From JAIBJN01 sp963847985 (GTDB lineage: Bacteria; Actinomycetota; Thermoleophilia; Gaiellales; Gaiellaceae), in NCBI GenBank assembly GCA_963847985.1, contig CAWKBS010000007.1, positions 62,001 to 126,000 on the forward strand: 64,000 nt of DNA, written 5' to 3'. The notes under the pieces were generated by a model. The model ran no database searches. It was given only the letters and a program-made list of their open reading frames with translations, and was not told the DNA's origin. This document shows, piece by piece, positions 25,003 to 33,065 of the stretch. How positions within the stretch are numbered: position 1 is the stretch's first letter; every line of letters begins with the position of its first letter. The position numbers and the translations under genes were made by a program.

Positions 25003-26427
25003 GCGGTAAAGCGGCGCGAACAGCTCCGGGCGGACGTCCCGGAGGAGCGACGACGCCTGCGCCTCGCCCAGGTCCAGTGCCCGCCGCGACCCGGCGCCCT
25101 GGCCGAGGTGGACGGTGAGCGTCGCCAGGCCGGCGCGGCGCTGGCCCGGCGATGTCCGCAGCTCGAAGGAGACGGCTGCGGCGGGATCGAGCTCCGAGCG
25201 GCGACGCCGGATCGTTCCCTCACGGAGCGCCAGCCGCCGGCCGTCGAAGGCGTGGCCGAGCTGGCGGTAGCGGTCGCGGGCCAGCGGCACCGCCAGCGCC
25301 GTCGCGGCCAGTGCCGCCAGCGACCCCCAGAGGAGACCGAGCAGGGCGGCGACCGCCAGGGCGGCGAGCGGCAGCGCCAGCGCCCGGACGAGACGCCGGG
25401 ACCTGGCGGCCCGCGGGTGGGCGATCAGCGGCGCGCGCGGGTCCGCCGCGTCCGGGTCGACAGCTCGGAGAAGGCCGGAGAGCTCGTCCGCCCGCACCAC
25501 GGGCGCGAGCAGCGTCCCGCCGCCGCGTCCGCGCACCCCGGCGGCGATCGCGGTGACCGAGGCCAGCCCGAGCGGCCGCCGCAGCGGCGAGTCCCGCACG
25601 TCGGTCCCGCGGATCCTGTCGCGGTCGAGATGAACGAGCCGGCGGGTGAGGAGCCCGCGGGCCGCGGCGAGCCGCTCTCCCTCGTCCCGGAGCGTGAAGT
25701 CCCAGTCCACGAGCACCGACCCGGCGGCAGCCGCCGCGAGGACGAGCGCCACCGCAGCCGCCAGGATGAGCGCGAGACCGACGGCGTCGGTGGGGAACCG
25801 GTCGGCCGCTCCCTCCGCGACGCGCTCGACGAACTGGCCCGGGAGGTCGTCGGCGAGGTTGAAGGCGACGCCGACGATGGCCGCGGGCGCGAGCAGGTAG
25901 CTCATGCTCGTGATCCCGCCCAGCGCGAGGAGCCCGGGGGTCGCCCGATAGAGCGGCGCAGGCTCCGCCGCCTCCTCCCCTGCTGCCCGCGCCGAGCCCA
26001 GCAGCGCCTCGCGCAGGGCGTCGGCCTGGGCGCGGGAGACCGCCGCCAGCGAGAGCTCGGCGCTTTCCCCGCCGCCGGCGGCCGCCTCGACCTCGACCTT
26101 CACGAGTCCGAGCAGCCGGTGCAGGAACGGCTCGGTGACGTCGAGCCCGCGCACGCGCTCCAGCGGGATAGTCCGGACCGATCGACTGAGGACGCCCGAC
26201 CGGAGCTCGAGCCGCCCGCCCGCGACCCGGTAGCGGAACCGCGACCAGGAGAGAATCGCCAGCGGAAGGCCCACGAGCAGCGCGAGCGCCAGCGCCGGGA
26301 CGATCACCCGCGTTCCAGCGGACACGAAGAGCGCGAGCGCCGGGATCATGCTGACGCCGACGAAGCGCCTGGCGATGACGAGCACCGCCAGCGGGTGCAG
26401 CCGCCCCTCGAGTACGACCTCGTTCAC
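24886..26427 (-). CDS. Multi-domain PH (YdbT/DUF304-like) membrane protein
   Basis: 513 aa with three bacterial PH-like units separated by membrane helices: RFRYRVAGGRLELRSGVLSRSVRTIPLERVRGLDV near 75, VDWDFTLRDEGERLAAARGLLTRR near 260, and FDGRRLALREGTIRRR near 420. Such proteins (YdbS/YdbT type) are membrane-associated with poorly known function. GTG start overlaps the upstream small PH gene (GTGA). The C-terminal 39 codons overlap the convergent kinase by 117 bp; the likely conserved end LFAPLYRLDDPGR falls before the overlap, so the tail may be non-essential. Confidence 0.8.
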   Translation of the reverse strand: MNEVVLEGRLHPLAVLVIARRFVGVSMIPALALFVSAGTRVIVPALALALLVGLPLAILSWSRFRYRVAGGRLELRSGVLSRSVRTIPLERVRGLDVTEPFLHRLLGLVKVEVEAAAGGGESAELSLAAVSRAQADALREALLGSARAAGEEAAEPAPLYRATPGLLALGGITSMSYLLAPAAIVGVAFNLADDLPGQFVERVAEGAADRFPTDAVGLALILAAAVALVLAAAAAGSVLVDWDFTLRDEGERLAAARGLLTRRLVHLDRDRIRGTDVRDSPLRRPLGLASVTAIAAGVRGRGGGTLLAPVVRADELSGLLRAVDPDAADPRAPLIAHPRAARSRRLVRALALPLAALAVAALLGLLWGSLAALAATALAVPLARDRYRQLGHAFDGRRLALREGTIRRRRSELDPAAAVSFELRTSPGQRRAGLATLTVHLGQGAGSRRALDLGEAQASSLLRDVRPELFAPLYRLDDPGRVADAVGEEDVERRAAARLVLDPAAAAVHRGEA

Positions 26428-26915
26428 GTGCCCTCCTCGATCCCTGCCCGCAGGGCCAGCTCTTCGACGAGCCTGTCCGCAACGGGCGGAGTAAGGCCCG
26501 GGATGGACGTGCCCCCGTGGGCCGACGCCGTCCGCACGTGGACGGAGACGAGGCCGAACGCGCGCAGGAGCGGCCCGGCGGTCGTGTCCACGGTCTGTAC
26601 GCGCGCGTGCGGCACGACCTGGTGGCTGCGCCAAAGCCAGCCTGAGGCGACGTAGAGGCCGAGCTCGGTCACCTCGTAGCGGAAGTGGCGGTAGTCGAGC
26701 CCGGCACCGACGAAGGCAAGGGGGACGAGCACGACCACGACGAGCCCGCCGATGACCCCGACGAGCCAGGCGGCGGTGGTCGCGTCGAGCACGACGGCGA
26801 CGGTGGTCCCGGCCGCCACGAGCAGGGCGAGGAAGCCGACGACCATGAGGTTCTGGACGAGCCAGAATCGCCGCACCCGCGGGTCGAGCGCCTCGGCGGG
26901 CTCACGGAGGATCAT
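26424..26915 (-). CDS. Small PH-domain membrane protein (YdbS-like)
   Basis: 163 aa from ATG 26915: cytosolic start MILREPAEALDPRVRRFW, two helices (about 20-65), then one bacterial PH domain with YRHFRYEVTELGLYVASGWL, QVVPHARVQTVDTTAGPLLR and a STASAH-like tail region. Forms a two-gene YdbS-YdbT-type pair with the downstream gene. Its first ~15 codons and upstream flank are duplicated at 28207-28258. Confidence 0.82.
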   Translation of the reverse strand: MILREPAEALDPRVRRFWLVQNLMVVGFLALLVAAGTTVAVVLDATTAAWLVGVIGGLVVVVLVPLAFVGAGLDYRHFRYEVTELGLYVASGWLWRSHQVVPHARVQTVDTTAGPLLRAFGLVSVHVRTASAHGGTSIPGLTPPVADRLVEELALRAGIEEGT

Positions 26916-27056
26916 GCGGGCACGATATGGGCTGCTCGGAAGCCAGGCCGGCCCGTTGACGGCTCGCCCGAGAGGCCGGCGCCATTCCACCGTCGCGTGG
27001 AATGGTGCCGGAGCCTCAGTCTCCGCTCGCGCGCTGATCGCGTGGGCTTCGGCCGA

Positions 27057-28124
27057 TCAGGCGCTGCGGATGACGCGTTCGCAGTCGCGCGCGACGACGT
27101 CGTTCTGGTTCGCCCTGACCGTGTCCCGGCCGGCGCCGCAGACGACTGTGTCCTTGCCGGAGCTGGAGCGGGTGTCGCGGGCGTCGATCGTGTCGTTGCC
27201 CGTGCCGCCGTTGAGGGCGTCCCGGCCGGCGCCGCCGTTGAGGGAGTCGTTGCCGGCACCGCCGGAGGGCTTGTCCGCGCCCGCGGCACCGCGCAGGATG
27301 TCGTTGCCGGCGTCGCCGCCGAGCCTGTCGTTGCCGACGCCGCCGTCCAGAAGGTCCGCGCCGAGGCCGCCGAGCAGGAAGTCGTTGCCGGCGAGGCCGT
27401 AGACCTTGTCGTTACCGCCTTGGGCGTTGATCGTGTCGGCACCGCTCGTGCCCGTCAGGGTGTTGGCGCCGCTCGTTCCCACACACTTGCCGGCGACGAT
27501 CGTCATTCCGGCAGGCACGGTCTCCTGCACGCCGGCGAGGTTGGGGCAGAGATCGACCGGCGGCGGGGGCGTATCCACCCCGAAGGTGAAGAGGCCGGAC
27601 TCCGGGGCGATGTCGCCGTCGCTGAAGAACGCATCGGTCGGATGGCTGCGGCAGGAGTTGGTCACTGCCCATTTGAAGCCTGCGCCCCAGTTGGCAACGA
27701 TCGATGCCGGAATCTCGACATCGATCGAACTGGCCAGGATCGTCGAGCTGAGGTCGATGCCGCCAGCGCCGGCAGGAGCGCTGTACAGGTACTGCGTCGT
27801 CGTCGAGACCGCCCAGATGCTGCCGATCGAGGTCGCCGGCAGGGGCGCGACAGAGCCGGCCGGGAAGATGGAGAAGGACGGCTGCGTGCGAACCGCGGGG
27901 TAGAAGCCGGGCGTGCAGAGGTCGCCGGTGAAGGTGACGCTCAGGTGCACGTCACCGTCGCCATCGACGCTGTCGCTCGCGGTCAGGAAGTCGAGCCCAC
28001 AGGCGGTGCCGATGCCAGTCATGCAGTTGTCGCCGGCCGCGTCCGGGTGGGTGGCGGCAGCCGCACCCGCCGGCGCGACGAGCAGCAGCAGGGCAGCGAG
28101 GGTAAGGAGCAGGAAGGATCGCAT
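27057..28124 (-). CDS. Secreted RTX-type calcium-binding repeat protein
   Basis: 355 aa with a clear signal peptide (MRSFLLLTLAALLLLVAPAG then AAAA). The middle (about 25-200) is a unique beta-rich domain with VDGDGDVHLSVTFTGDLC. From about 225 come RTX nonapeptides such as GGNDKVYGLAGNDFL, GGVGNDRLGGDAGND and GGTGNDTIDARD, which bind calcium in a beta-roll, and a closing VVCGAGRDTVRANQND segment. Probably exported and folded by extracellular calcium. Start ATG 28124 is chosen because the signal peptide begins there. It lies between the PH gene and a duplicated fragment of that gene. Confidence 0.85.
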   Translation of the reverse strand: MRSFLLLTLAALLLLVAPAGAAAATHPDAAGDNCMTGIGTACGLDFLTASDSVDGDGDVHLSVTFTGDLCTPGFYPAVRTQPSFSIFPAGSVAPLPATSIGSIWAVSTTTQYLYSAPAGAGGIDLSSTILASSIDVEIPASIVANWGAGFKWAVTNSCRSHPTDAFFSDGDIAPESGLFTFGVDTPPPPVDLCPNLAGVQETVPAGMTIVAGKCVGTSGANTLTGTSGADTINAQGGNDKVYGLAGNDFLLGGLGADLLDGGVGNDRLGGDAGNDILRGAAGADKPSGGAGNDSLNGGAGRDALNGGTGNDTIDARDTRSSSGKDTVVCGAGRDTVRANQNDVVARDCERVIRSA

Positions 28125-28206
28125 GCCGGGACCGTAGGTAGAGGCCGAGGGCCTCACAACCACTCAGGAGAACGGTCCGGGCCTGCGCAAATCACTAGGC
28201 TCGCAC

Positions 28207-28258
28207 CGCGGGTCGAGCGCCAGAGCCGGCTCGCGCAGGATCACGCCCGCACGATAGG
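28207..28258 (-). pseudogene. Duplicated 5' fragment of the small PH-domain gene
   Basis: About 41 of 52 bases match 26878-26929. On the minus strand it reads ILREPALALDPRCEP against MILREPAEALDPRVRRF in the intact gene, including the upstream CGTGC flank. The ATG is changed to GTG and coding stops shortly after, so this is a remnant. Confidence 0.65.
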
Positions 28259-28329
28259 CGCACGGGCGGGGTCGTCGGCGGGCGCTACCTATCCTCGCAA
28301 CGTGCGCGATCTCCGGCTCTCGCCCGCCC

Positions 28330-28677
28330 TTGCCGGAACGTCGTCGGCGCCTGCAGCGCACTCGTCGTCGTCGGCTACTGGAGCGCCTCCGTCGGCGGAG
28401 CTCGACACGCCGGAGGCCCTCGGAGGACGACCTCCGCCGGATCGGCGACGAGCTCGACCGGATCAGGGCCGCAATGGACGCGGAGCCCAATCCCACGCGG
28501 GACCTGGCGGAGGCGTTCGCAGCGATGGCGGCGGTCCTCGCACGGTACGTCGAGCAGATCTACGAGGAGAGCTTCCTCGAAACCGCAGTCCGGCGATCCC
28601 TCCGCCGCCTGCGGGCCTACGAGCTCCGCCTGCACGAGCTCACCGCCGAGATCCGCTGTCTCCGGGCGAAGACCTAG
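28330..28677 (+). CDS. Hypothetical helical protein
   Basis: Up to 115 aa from TTG 28330; the convincing part is the last ~85 residues, DDLRRIGDELDRIRAAMDAE through FLETAVRRSLRRLRAYELRL, predicted all-helical with strong G/C third positions. The Arg-rich first 30 residues may not be translated; ATG 28474 is an alternative start. Family not recognised. Convergent with the lipoprotein gene, whose stop follows 2 nt later. Confidence 0.5.
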   Translation: MPERRRRLQRTRRRRLLERLRRRSSTRRRPSEDDLRRIGDELDRIRAAMDAEPNPTRDLAEAFAAMAAVLARYVEQIYEESFLETAVRRSLRRLRAYELRLHELTAEIRCLRAKT

Positions 28678-28679
28678 CG

Positions 28680-29609
28680 CTAGGGGAGCGCGGGTAGGCT
28701 CGGAGTGAAGTCCAGTGCCACCGAGGGCTCGTTGCCGGGGATCTCGTCGGCCGGCCAGGCGGCGTCGGCCACGTAGCGAGCGCCGTCGAGGATGACCTCG
28801 ACCCTGTACGCGAAGGGTCCCTCGCCGAGAGCGGCAGCGGCGAGGCCTTCCTCGTCCGGCCCATCCCAGTAGACCGTGCCCTCCGGAAGGCAGCGGAGGC
28901 GGGACCGCGTTGCGTCGAAGGTGACCGCGTCCCCGTCCGCGGCCTCGACCGTGATCGTCGCCGAGGCCTGCCTCGGCGTCCGGGCCAGGTTCGTCAGCTC
29001 CAGCTCGACTCCGTAGCTGTCGACCTCCCCGTCGTCGCCGGCGAGCACGGCGAGCCGCGCCCGAGGCGTGGCCGCTACGCCGTCGCCCGGCGTGGTCCAG
29101 CGGAACGTGGTGACGAGATCGCCGTCGCCGCGGCCGAAGAGCGTGACGTCGTAGGCGCCCGCGCGGCCGGCGGGCCGCAAGACGAGCCGCCCGTCGCCGC
29201 CGGCCTCGAGCGGCACCTCCTGCACCCGCCCGCACTCGTCCCCGGCCGGACGGAAGCTCGCCGTGAACGACCAGCCCGGAAGCGGGAACTCGACGGCGAC
29301 CTCCTCGGGGTTGCCCACGTCCGCAGGCTCGGCGGGCGGGCTCCCGTCGATGCAGACGCTGTCATAGCAATACGACCAGGCCTGGAGAGCGACCGACTCG
29401 TCGGAGAAGCGCACGGTGACGGGCGGCGGCCCCTCCAGCTCCGACGGAGCGGCGGCCTCCTCGGTCGAAGGCGCCGCCGCCGTGGTCGTCCCCGGGCTTG
29501 CTCCCACCTGAGGGCCCGAGCCCTCCTCGCCGCAACCGGCGAGCAGGAGCAGGCCGACGACGGCTAGCGCCGCCGACGTTGTCCGTGTCGCTCCGAATCC
29601 CATGACCAT
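28680..29609 (-). CDS. Putative lipoprotein
   Basis: 309 aa. The N-terminus has a hydrophobic stretch ending in the lipobox LLLLAGC, so Cys about 27 should be lipidated and the protein anchored outside the membrane. A Thr/Ala/Pro-rich linker (about 30-60) follows, then a beta-rich body with cysteines in YCYDSVC and DECGR and two Ig-like stretches. No known domain recognised. ATG 29609 or 29603 both fit. Confidence 0.75.
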   Translation of the reverse strand: MVMGFGATRTTSAALAVVGLLLLAGCGEEGSGPQVGASPGTTTAAAPSTEEAAAPSELEGPPPVTVRFSDESVALQAWSYCYDSVCIDGSPPAEPADVGNPEEVAVEFPLPGWSFTASFRPAGDECGRVQEVPLEAGGDGRLVLRPAGRAGAYDVTLFGRGDGDLVTTFRWTTPGDGVAATPRARLAVLAGDDGEVDSYGVELELTNLARTPRQASATITVEAADGDAVTFDATRSRLRCLPEGTVYWDGPDEEGLAAAALGEGPFAYRVEVILDGARYVADAAWPADEIPGNEPSVALDFTPSLPALP

Positions 29610-29692
29610 CCTGGCTTCTGCCTGTTCAGAACTTACGCCACGGCCGGTGCGAATCGACACATCCCGGGAAATCGCCGGTCTGGCGTTTGGTG

Positions 29693-30196
29693 TTAGGGCA
29701 CGGTCCCGGCGAGCGGGGTGAGCTCGAACACGGGGTGATCGTCCGCTTCGGCGACGAAGTCGTCCAGGGGGGAGTCCTTGCCTGCCCGGAAGTACGGCCG
29801 GCTGATGGCGGCGATCTCGACGTAGCGCTTGAGGACGGGTCCGGCTTCGCCCGGGGAAACCTCTCGGATGGCGTAGTCGAGCGTAGTGCGTCCGTGGCGA
29901 AGACTGACCCGCCCGGCGGCGCGGGCGTTGTGCACCCACGAAACGGCTCCGTAGGGGGCGACCAGCCAGCGCTTTCCAGCATGCTCGACGGGAACCACAG
30001 GATTGGTACGCGCCTGGCCGGTCTTGCGGCCACGCGTCGTCAGCAGGTAGACGGGTCCAATCCCCGCCCGTGCGAGCAGGCCGGTGATCACGTTACCCAC
30101 GCGCCGCCACAGACCTGGCCCATGCCATTGCTTCGCGGCCGAGGGCGGCGGCTGCGCGCCCACCTCATCGGTCTGATCTGGCGCCGCGTCGGGCAT
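29693..30196 (-). CDS. Ddn-like F420(H2)-dependent / nitroreductase-family oxidoreductase
   Basis: 167 aa with the split-barrel features of the deazaflavin-dependent nitroreductase family: VYLLTTRGRKTGQARTNPV, then RWLVAPYGAVSWVHNARAAG and VSLRHGRTTLDYAIREV. Such enzymes in actinobacteria commonly use F420H2 for quinone or xenobiotic reduction. ATG 30196; monocistronic. Confidence 0.87.
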   Translation of the reverse strand: MPDAAPDQTDEVGAQPPPSAAKQWHGPGLWRRVGNVITGLLARAGIGPVYLLTTRGRKTGQARTNPVVPVEHAGKRWLVAPYGAVSWVHNARAAGRVSLRHGRTTLDYAIREVSPGEAGPVLKRYVEIAAISRPYFRAGKDSPLDDFVAEADDHPVFELTPLAGTVP

Positions 30197-30467
30197 GGGC
30201 TTTGCTTCCTCCTGGGAGGCGACAGGATCATGGTAGAGGCACGCCCATCGTCGAGCTGCGGCTGCCTTAGCAGCAGCTCAATCAAGGTGCGGCCTCGTCC
30301 GGCCGAAGAGAACAGCGAGGGGATGATCGGCCCCCAGAGGGCCTGGTCGTCTTGCACTGATCTCGGCAACACGTGCCGGGGACGCACCAAAGGGGAGAGA
30401 CCTCCATTGGCCTCCTGGAGGAGCGCCGATCCCTGCGCGCTTCGACCCGCACGGAAAGGAACAGAGA

Positions 30468-30551
30468 ATGATCGTAGGAGTAGTGGTGATGGCCTTCACG
30501 GTTGGAGGGCTCGGCGGCCTCATCTATCGCGGCGGCTGGAGGCGACGATGA
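30468..30551 (+). CDS. 27-aa single-helix membrane peptide
   Basis: ATG 30468 with AAAGGAACAGAGA upstream (good ribosome binding site). Encodes MIVGVVVMAFTVGGLGGLIY followed by a basic tail GGWRRR. The stop overlaps the next ATG (ATGA). Support: binding site, overlap and composition. Function unknown. Confidence 0.5.
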   Translation: MIVGVVVMAFTVGGLGGLIYRGGWRRR

Positions 30552-30787
30552 CCCGAGTCGCGGCCATGACCGAGAAGGAAGGTCGGCGGCGCGATTACGC
30601 AGTCAAGATTGAAGGCCTGGCCGCATTCCTCTCCGAGCACGGCAGCTGCCAGGTGAACATCGGGGAGATGGATCGGAGGTTGGCCGACCGGGAGCGGATC
30701 GACTTGGCGGCAGCGGCCACGACCATCGGCCGGACGATCCGGATCGAGAACGTCAGCAACATGTACCTCCGGGCCGAGCTCCAGTGA
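30548..30787 (+). CDS. Small hypothetical protein (79 aa)
   Basis: ATG 30548 overlaps the preceding peptide gene. Sequence includes YAVKIEGLAAFLSEHGSCQV and RLADRERIDLAAAATTIGRT, helical, no membrane segment. Not recognised. Its stop overlaps the GTG of the next gene, giving a chain of three overlapping tiny genes before the tRNA cluster, as often found in plasmid or integrative-element backbones. Confidence 0.5.
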   Translation: MTRVAAMTEKEGRRRDYAVKIEGLAAFLSEHGSCQVNIGEMDRRLADRERIDLAAAATTIGRTIRIENVSNMYLRAELQ

Positions 30788-30969
30788 GCTTCAAGCCGGA
30801 CTACGTCGCCGCCGCGGTCCACCGCGAGCGGGCCGAGCACCACTACGTCGCTGCGGAGAGGTTCCGCAAGCTGCGAATGACCACCTCCGAGAGGGACGCC
30901 CGCCTGGCGGCACGCGACGAGGATTCGATCGCCGAGATGCTCAGCACCGGCAGGTGGAGGCGGCGATGA
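30784..30969 (+). CDS. Small hypothetical protein (61 aa)
   Basis: GTG 30784 (GTGA overlap). Charged helical protein: VHRERAEHHYVAAERFRKL and a RWRRR terminus similar to the end of the 27-aa peptide two genes upstream. Function unknown; ends about 80 bp before the degenerate tRNA-Lys. Confidence 0.5.
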   Translation: MSFKPDYVAAAVHRERAEHHYVAAERFRKLRMTTSERDARLAARDEDSIAEMLSTGRWRRR

Positions 30970-31019
30970 GCAGCCCGGGAGCCACGCGACGGCATGCGGC
31001 TCCCGGAAATGGCCCGCTC

Positions 31020-31046
31020 GGCCGGTGGATTCGCTAACCACCGACC
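31020..31046 (-). repeat. Tandem copy of the tRNA-Lys 3' end
   Basis: Starts GGCCGGTGGATTCG and ends AACCACCGACC; compare GGCCGGGGGATTCG and AACCACCGACC within the adjacent tRNA-Lys at 31052-31076. It retains a perfect GGTGG/CCACC T-stem that the tRNA copy has lost, but has two extra bases in the loop. Confidence 0.6.
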
Positions 31047-31050
31047 GTAT

Positions 31051-31119
31051 GGGCCGGGGGATTCGAACCACCGACCTTGGGATTAAAGTCCCCTGCTCTG
31101 CCAGCTGAGCTACCGGCCC
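31051..31119 (-). tRNA. tRNA-Lys(TTT)-like, degenerate
   Basis: The minus strand reads GGGCCGGTAGCTCAGC, then GAGCAGGGGACTTTAATCCC, AGGTCGGTGGTTCGAATCC and a GGCCC end. It has a tRNA-Lys D arm and T loop, but the anticodon loop is CTTTAA (6 nt instead of CTTTTAA) and the T-arm/acceptor junction lacks two bases, giving 69 nt. It is either a tRNA pseudogene or carries assembly indels. Confidence 0.5.
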
Positions 31120-31165
31120 GCGACGCGAGTGTAGCCGCGGCGGGTAGCTATCCTTGCCGCGCCTG

Positions 31166-31238
31166 GCCCCCATCGACTAGCGGTCCAGGTCACGGCCCTT
31201 TCAAGGCCGTAGCGCGGGTTCGAATCCCGCTGGGGGCA
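31166..31238 (+). tRNA. tRNA-Glu(TTC)
   Basis: 73 nt with full cloverleaf: acceptor GCCCCCA/TGGGGGC, anticodon arm CGGCC-CTTTCAA-GGCCG (anticodon TTC), T arm CGGGTTCGAATCCCG. CCA is not encoded. Confidence 0.93.
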
Positions 31239-31500
31239 CCTGGACAGCTCCACGATCAGCTCCGGGAACGGAAGCGACGCCGAGACAGATCAGACTCTAG
31301 GGCAGCTCTGGCCGGCGCTCTGAGATGCAGACCTTGTCGAGGTCCGGGGGCTGCCTCGCCCAGAGAACCGACCCAATCGTGTCATGGTGGCTCCGCCCGG
31401 GGTAGACCGATGGTCATTGGGAGAGCAGCGTGAAGATCCCGGCCCGAACGCCGCTCCCGCCTTGTCTCGTTGAGGGCCTGGGGATACGAGAGGAACGATC

Positions 31501-32285
31501 TTGAAAAAGGGAATCACCTTGATCGCCGCGCTCGGCGCAGTGCTCGCGATCACCTCCGGCGCATTCGCTGCCGACCACTACCTGATCACGAAGTCCAGCC
31601 AGATCAAGAGCGGCGCGGTCTCGCTCTCCGATCTCTCGGACCACGCGCGCAAGATGCTGAAGGGCCAGAAGGGGCCTGCCGGTGCGCAGGGTTCGAAGGG
31701 CGACACGGGCGCAGCCGGCGCAGCCGGCGCTCAGGGTCCGAAGGGCGACACGGGCGCAGCCGGCGCTCAGGGTCCGATTGGCCAACCGGCGCTCAGGGTC
31801 CGCAGGGCCTTCGCGGTCAGGCGCTCATCGCCGACGAGTGGACGGCACCGAACCCCATGTACGACTTCGGCTCGGGCCCGCTTCGCGTCGTCGATGTTCC
31901 GACGATCGCCGCCACCTCCGGCGGTCCGGTCGACGGTGACGACGGTGTCGAGATGACCGACAAGGTCCAGCTCGACCAGGGCACCTACCTCGTCAGCTCG
32001 GTCGCGCAGTTCTTCGACATCACGAAGCTCTGCGACGGCGACGCCTACCCGGTCGTCAAGATGTTCGTCGACGGCAAATGGGCCGGCAACAGCTGGGGCC
32101 CCGCTGTCCCGGACGACGGCAACAACGCCTCACAGGCAACCGCGACGACCGTCATCACGGTCGGCGAGGGTGGCGGCGAGCTGAGCACGCTTGCGGCTAT
32201 CCGTGTCGATGACGGCACGGTTCCCGCCAGCTGCTTCTACCTCGGAGGCGCCGAGATCGTCGTCACCGAGATCGCGGCTCCCTAG
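31501..32285 (+). pseudogene. Secreted collagen-like protein with one-base frameshift
   Basis: TTG 31501, preceded by GAGAGGA, encodes a signal peptide (LIAALGAVLAITSGAFA), a conserved AADHYLITKSSQIKSG segment and Gly-X-Y repeats (KGQKGPAGAQGSKGDTGAAG and onward). At 31780-31790 the frame breaks; the next frame continues GAQGPQGLRGQALI and a C-terminal globular domain to the stop at 32285. The paralogue downstream reads GGCCTAACCGGC where this copy has GGCCAACCGGC, so one T is missing here. Restored length ~261 aa. Such proteins are probably surface-exposed. Confidence 0.75.
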
Positions 32286-32363
32286 TCGATCAGGGATCCA
32301 CTCAGCCCCATCGCCTCAGCCTTCGGGTCGAGGCGGTGGGGCTGACGCCTTTCTGCGGCAGGA

Positions 32364-33023
32364 GTGAAAGAACCACTCCCACCCTCCATCCTCGGCGCAG
32401 TGCTCGCGATCACCTCCGGCGCATTCGCTGCCGACCACTACATGATCACGAAGTCCAGCCAGATCAAGAGCGGCGCCGTCTCGCTCTCCGATCTCTCGTC
32501 CCACGCCCGCAAGATCCTCGAGGGCAATAAGGGGCCTGCCGGTGCGCAGGGTCCGAAGGGCGACACCGGCGCAGCCGGCGCTGTGGGCTCGAAGGGCGAC
32601 ACGGGCGCAGCCGGCGCAGGGTCACGATTGGCCTAACCGGCGCTCAGGGGCCACGGGGACCGGCTGCATGCCCGCTACGAGGTCAATCACCACCGCTACT
32701 CGAACGTCGGCAAGGGCAATCTCGCCACGGTCGCTTGCTCGCACGAACGACAAGGTTGCCATCGGTGGCGGCTACTGGTTCAACACGAAGGGCGACAACG
32801 ACTTCGACTGGACCCACAGGGCTCTCACGAATGGCAGCGGCGTGATCGCGTCCTTCCCCGGCCGGATGAACTGGAACGGGCTCGGACGGCATCGCCGAAC
32901 ACCCCGGACGACAACACCGTCAAGCCGAATGACAACTCCGGCTGCATCGTGCAGCTGAACAGCAGCGTGGAAGAGCCGCAGGTAATGACGCTGTACGTCA
33001 TCTGCGTCAACGACGCCAGCTAG
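32364..33023 (+). pseudogene. Second collagen-like paralogue, multiply frameshifted
   Basis: Duplicate of the previous gene: signal-peptide half LGAVLAITSGAFAADHYMIT and AVSLSDLSSHARKI are nearly identical, but the 5' end differs (PPS instead of LIAA). After GAAGAG at about 32620 the frame breaks; further shifts near 32745 and 32890 are needed to read VAIGGGYWFNTKGDNDFDW and the end SGCIVQLNSSVEEPQVM to the stop. The C-terminal domain differs from the first copy. Non-functional as written. Confidence 0.7.
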
Positions 33024-33065
33024 CAGCTCAGGCAATCAACACCAGCTTCACACGAATCGCGACGG

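Noticed and set aside
27057..27450. Short regular repeats that could suggest a CRISPR array
   Set aside because: The periodicity is 27 bp (nonapeptide codons) inside a coding frame; no spacers. No CRISPR array or cas gene was seen anywhere in the window.
26685..28697. 670-codon plus-strand open frame
   Set aside because: Antisense to the PH and RTX genes; low-complexity Gly/Ala/Arg composition.
30595..31173. Minus-strand open frame containing VAQLAEQGTLIPRSVVRIPR
   Set aside because: Derived from the tRNA-Lys-like sequence and from antisense of the tiny genes.
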